A stretch of DNA of 64,000 bases, from assembly GCA_022747635.1 (NCBI GenBank), contig JAKTNV010000005.1, positions 37,472,336 to 37,536,335 on the forward strand, given 5' to 3'. This DNA is from Hetaerina americana (Eukaryota; Arthropoda; Insecta; Odonata; Calopterygidae). Within the stretch, counting starts at the first letter, position 1. Each line of letters opens with the position of its first letter. A program made the translations under genes and the position numbers. A model generated the notes under the pieces. The model did not search any database, had not been told where the DNA came from, and saw nothing but the letters and a program-made list of their open reading frames with translations. Below are positions 59,216-64,000 of the stretch, piece after piece.

Positions 59216-62200
59216 TGTAGTGATTGGCTTAGCATAATTTAAATGTCAACAGTAAAGACTATTAATCCTCAATCTGCTGATTGATTTAATATTTTAATAT
59301 CACAGCAAATAATTATATCCTTTGTGTTACTCGTAGAGGCAAAGGTAATATATAAAATTTACGCAGATAGGCACATGCTGTGACTATCCATAAGCTGAAC
59401 TTGGTTCACCACATTCTTCAGGAAAAGCAGACTTTCCCTTTTTCAATACCAAGCCAAACAGATGACTAAAAGTTGGCAATCGGGATGATTATTTTTAAAA
59501 TTTTGATTCTATTTAGAGCGATTTTCATTCATTTTCAATAGCATCTATTACTAATGGAATAATTATAATGAACAGTTGCACGCCAGCAGAAATATTCCAA
59601 AGATAATAATGAGATACATGGAACAACTAACTTTAATAGGACAGAACTTGACGGGCGATGAAAAAAGGTGCACACAAGTAATCTAATTGCTCCCAATAAT
59701 CCAGCGCACGGCCACATCGCGTCCGAATAGCCATCACCGACTTCGCGGAGCACACATCGAAATGAGGCTGGCTGGCTCGCCTCTTCCAGCGTAGCCTCGC
59801 GCTCGCTAATAACCCTCCTTTAATCACCTCTCAATCGGTCAAAATAATGCAGTCGTCGGGGCGATTAATAACCCACACGCTCTCCCGCGCCCGGGGGACG
59901 ACGCAAGAATCAAAAGCTATAAGCGGAACGGCACCACCGACGTAAGCGTGATTGATACGCAGGATGGTTACCGACGCAATTCATACGACACCAAAGCACA
60001 TCACCGCCTCTCGCTCTTCCCTCCCCCCCACACCAACACCCCCAGGCTCATGGGGGCGTGTTACGCATGGGGGAGAGGGGTTCATGAGCCCCCTCCTCTC
60101 CTGTACACATCCACGCCATCCCATCCTCCCACGCGAAAGCGGAATGGAGGACGCGTCCCTTGCTTCCCGATTTCCGACGTACCCGAGGACCATATCCCCA
60201 AACCATTTGCGGCGACGTGTGTATTACGCACGACACCCTTCCCCCAGTATACCCATATCTCTCTCTCTCTCTCTATCTCTCTCTTTCCCTCACCCTCTAC
60301 CCCGGCTAAAGTCTCCTACTTCTACCCTCCCTGCAATCCTTCAATCCACACACGCACACACACACATACAAACGTACAAACACTCCTCCTCTGCAACACC
60401 ATTCTTCACCCATTCATTCATTCCCCGCCGGCTTGGCTTACATGCTTCCCCATCAGCGAACCCACCAACGCCCGACCAGAGAGTTCGCTCAAGAGCTGAA
60501 CATGGGAACGGACCCGAAAACCCATCGATCTCACACGCTCCCCGTGCGAATTCCAATCAACGCTGAACTGCGCTGATAGCGCCGCCCCGGGCGACTCACC
60601 GACCCTCCCTCCCCCCAATACCCCTCTTAACTTCCACCAACCCCCCGCCCCGCCAATACGCAAGCACGGGGCTTTCTCCATACATGCAAGCTCCTGCACG
60701 CGCGGGCGTTCGTGTGCACACAGACATACGTCCGGGCATGGCGAGGGTGTTTGAGAGAGAACGGGCGCAAAGAACCCCGTGCCAGCGAGGGAGCGCGGCG
60801 GGTAGCGAACCGCTCCCCGCTTCCACCTGACCGTTAAAAAAAAAGTATAAGTAAACAAACGACGCCCTCCTCCCATTGTTAAAGGGGGTTGGGGGAATGT
60901 GATGAGCGGAAATGCCCCGGAAACGGAATTAAAAATGTCAGATCGCAAAACGCGCGCGCCCGAACACAATAACTTCCCCTGACCTAAACTGGGGAAAAAT
61001 TTATTTCTGAAAGGGGGACTTAATTTGTAAAATAAAACGTGCATTTACTCTCACAATTTCGTTCATTTCACCATGTTCCCTCTCTCTCTCTCACTCACTC
61101 TCACAACGTCCGCAATCTCCATTAAATTATATGCAAACGCTTTCATGCCTCTGGATGGTGACTGTACCAAAATAAATGTCGTTCTGCGTGTTCGGGTATC
61201 ATTTCCCCGTGCCCATCCACCTAGGATATCCTTTTCTCGAATTCGGGGAAATGAACATGGGAGCTTACAATGCACTACGAGTGAAGTAACGCACATCACC
61301 ACTCAATGATTACAATAAACGTGGAAATTTTTAGATGGGAACAAAACTTACCAACACGTCGAACACCTTATGTATAACCCATTAACGACTCTTTCATGGC
61401 GCAATACACACAGACTTCACTCCTCTCATAATTTCCATTGCCGCACTTCCATTATAATGGATTTAACATTTTAAACTTTTAACTCATTAGAGTGGGGGAA
61501 ACCTTTATCAGCCGTACTTGCTCATCCCATTTCGACTTAACTCCGGCACTCGAATGTCCAGAAGCGTTAATATTGTTAAAGGAAGATATAAATTAAATTA
61601 AAAACGGCCAATACGAGAATTAATTCTTTTTTTCCGCTATTTTATATTACACCACGCCGCTCATTATTTTGGGGTTTCGAACGCTTTTCAGCATTAAAAA
61701 ACCGAAACGGACGCGTTAATTAATTGATGTTTCGCGTTTCGCCTTTTTGATTATTTTATTTTATTTCCCCTTCCATCCCCTTTCCACCGCGCCCCACCCA
61801 CCCTCCGCGCCACCCTGTTTGTACGCGCGACGAGAGCCCAGCGCCCGCGGTCGCGAATTGGTAAAGGGTTGAGAACCGGAGGGAGAGAGCGTGGGGTAGT
61901 GAGAGGTGGATGGGCGAGAGGGAGGGGGGGAGAAGGTAAGGGGAGAATAATTCACAATTTTGAATTATTTAATTGCAATCAAAAATTATTTTTTTTTGTT
62001 TTGAGCAACGGCATAAGAGATGATACTGAGAGGGAAGAGCACAGGCCGGGGCAGGACGTTAGGGAGAGAGAAACAGGGAGGGAGAGGAAGGGAACGAATG
62101 GGAGGAAGAAGGATGATGATGATGTCAAGAGGGAATTTAAAAAGTGGTCGAGAAGCGAGTGGATAGAGGGGTAAGTGGCGATGGGCGGGGGGTGTGGGAG

Positions 62201-62390
62201 TGGACTGAGAGAGAGAGGGCGGGAGGCTGCAATGGCGGGACGAATTAATCCCGCGACGTGATGATATAAAAACAGCTTGTGTCCTTGATGACGGGTTGCA
62301 CATTAACGTTGCGTTGATGAGGAAAAATTAATAAATTCCGAACGGGGTCAGGTGATGGAGGGGAGGGAGGGAGGGAGGTAGGAGTGTGTG
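59216..62390. other. no recognisable gene; GC-richer and simple sequence
   Basis: About 59690-60960 is richer in G+C and CpG than its surroundings, with CT runs at 60261-60285 and a (CA)n patch at 60350-60366. It contains frames of 183-208 codons (for example 60418-61044, minus) without known domains. The rest, to 62390, is AT-rich with G/A-rich blocks at 61870-61950 and 62040-62220. Confidence 0.5.
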
Positions 62391-62392
62391 TT

Positions 62393-62458
<66 letters not shown>
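62391..62458. repeat. (GT)n(TA)n microsatellite
   Basis: A short GT run passes into about 27 TA units. Unlike the other TA tracts, no PLE terminus was recognised beside it. Confidence 0.93.
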
Positions 62459-62459
<1 letters not shown>

Positions 62460-64000
62460 CTATATTTTTATTTATTTATATTTATATCAAATAAGCTATC
62501 ATTCCAGAACACCGGTCGAGGAGGAAGATGCAGGAATCATTAGCGTAATAATTGTTACCACAAAACAAGCACCTTCTCTAAAGGTATATTGTTTTTTAAT
62601 CCAATCGAATTAATAACGGACACATTTCCAAATAATCTTGAGCTTTTGTTTCGTTAATTTCCATCACTATTAATTTCTGAAAAAAAGCCACACGCCGCTT
62701 GAAATATTCAAAGCGGACTCCGTTAACCAGTTGAGGGATTACTTCGCCAGGAATAATCGCGTCTAGCTGAAACCAAATTAAAACCGAGATCAGTTAATAA
62801 CCCCCAAATGTCTGTCCAATTTCGAAACACGTGCGAGATTAATAAACGAGAGAATATGATATTATGCGTTTTCATTCTTCAGGTAAAAACCCTCGCAATT
62901 TTTTGGCCGTTTGACGATTTTCGACTGCCCAAAGGAGGGCTTCAATTGAATCACCTCGTGGCGGGCTACTATTTAGGTCAGCATCTGAATACAGTCCGAA
63001 CACGGAAGCCCTATTAAAAATGGGCGTATTTATGCCAAGACATCCATGCTCCAAAGGGTTGAGGTGAATGCCAAGTAATCAATCATGACGAGGAAGAGGA
63101 AGCCAAAAAGAGAAGGACATATCTTGTCAAATGTCAACGATTCGTGATTGCTCACAGATATTTTTGAGAATCCAGTAATTTTTACGCGTATAAATAGCTA
63201 GTCGAAGCTAAAAAATATAGGTCAATATGACAGTGTCCAATTATCATACTTTAAAATGGTAATTATTTAAGGAAACCAACAACCTGCGAAGAAACTTCAA
63301 CATATTGACCTAATCACTACTAGAAGACTTCCTTGATGATATAGTATACACCTGATAGCCATCAGAGAGGCCAAGTTCAGTAAACATGTAATTCTTCACG
63401 ACTTGATTCAGTGGGAATATACGTATTTACTAAATTGAACCAATTCAACGATCAAAAAACCCAATAGATAATTCAACAACTGTCGCACAATTCGATGATT
63501 CGGAATTTTCCCCCGCGGTATAAAATCGATGATTTCTGTATAGGCGCACGAAAACTTTTCGCTCATCCCGTATTGTTTCCTTTTCCATTTTCGGAGTTTC
63601 CCGTCGTCCTCTCACCCTTCTTCACGGCGTTCTCAAGCTCCATTAAATTACTGAGTGCTCTAGTCTACGCACATATTCGTGCCCACGAACCTTTTCCGGG
63701 AACACCCCCACGCCAATAATCGAAACGAATAATAAAGTCGTACACATAAACACACACACACAGGCACATGCAGACGCGATCCTCCGCATAAGTGTTTGAT
63801 TCCCGCAATTTTCCATTTCCGAAAAAGGAGGAGAGCACGAGAGAGTAACACAAAAAGTCAGCGCAAAGATAGAAATAAATAATTATAAAAAAAAGTCCAT
63901 CCAACAAATAAAATGCCATTTCCTTTTATATTTTCGAAAAAGAGAGAGAGAGAGACGGTGGGAATGAGATAGGTCGATAGAGGAGGAGAGGGGGGGAGGA
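62459..64000. other. no recognisable gene
   Basis: Unique AT-rich DNA with a short (CA)n patch at 63751-63765 and GA-rich sequence at the window end (63940-64000). No supported coding sequence. Confidence 0.5.

Noticed and set aside
60418..61044. 208-codon minus-strand open frame
   Set aside because: Lies in GC-richer simple sequence, overlaps other open frames on both strands and has no family resemblance.

Overview
This window looks like gene-poor, repeat-laden nuclear DNA from an animal, most likely an arthropod (inference). The grounds are AT-leaning sequence, many (TA)n and (GA)n/(CT)n microsatellites, a tRNA-derived SINE, decayed CR1/Jockey- and RTE-like LINE fragments, a mariner remnant, and above all Penelope-like elements (PLEs) with GIY-YIG endonucleases. 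I recognise no host protein-coding gene, rRNA, functional tRNA or CRISPR. Most open frames over 60 codons are by-products of polypurine/polypyrimidine tracts or of TA repeats, which read as Ile-Tyr runs.

Layout. 1-7.8 kb: unique sequence with a decayed minus-strand LINE reverse transcriptase (about 1.85-2.9 kb) and purine- or pyrimidine-rich tracts. 7.85 kb: a loop-free 78-bp palindrome. 8-24 kb: mostly unique AT-rich sequence with short hairpins (15.0 and 23.9 kb) and purine-rich blocks (17.4, 21-22 kb). 24.17-24.65 kb: an internally deleted mariner relic. 25-28.2 kb: long GA-rich blocks. 29.6 kb: an old SINE-like unit. 31.7-32.3 kb: a TA microsatellite cluster holding a lone PLE terminus. 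34-35.6 kb: simple-sequence-rich DNA with a possible promoter/first exon. 41.9-47.3 kb: three LINE fragments and a hairpin. 51.2-52.25 kb: a second PLE locus (an endonuclease-only copy between inverted termini) and a third, different PLE terminus. 52.4-53.75 kb: a long purine-rich block. 55.5-58.8 kb: a nearly complete PLE. 58.85-59.1 kb: a tRNA-derived SINE. 59.2-64 kb: unique and simple sequence.

The main find is the PLE at 55584-58758 (minus strand). A 735-codon frame carries every diagnostic PLE reverse-transcriptase motif. A single in-frame TAA follows, and the same frame then runs another 182 codons through a complete C-terminal zinc-finger-like and GIY-YIG endonuclease region. The element is bounded by 196-bp inverted repeats that differ at one position, which implies recent insertion. 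It is embedded in (TA)n microsatellite on both sides. The repeats, and the related termini at 32.0, 51.3, 51.8 and 52.0 kb, carry a CTGANGA / short stem / GAAA core resembling the hammerhead ribozymes known from PLEs. The repeated pairing of these termini with TA tracts suggests either TA-targeted insertion or generation of the tracts by the element itself.
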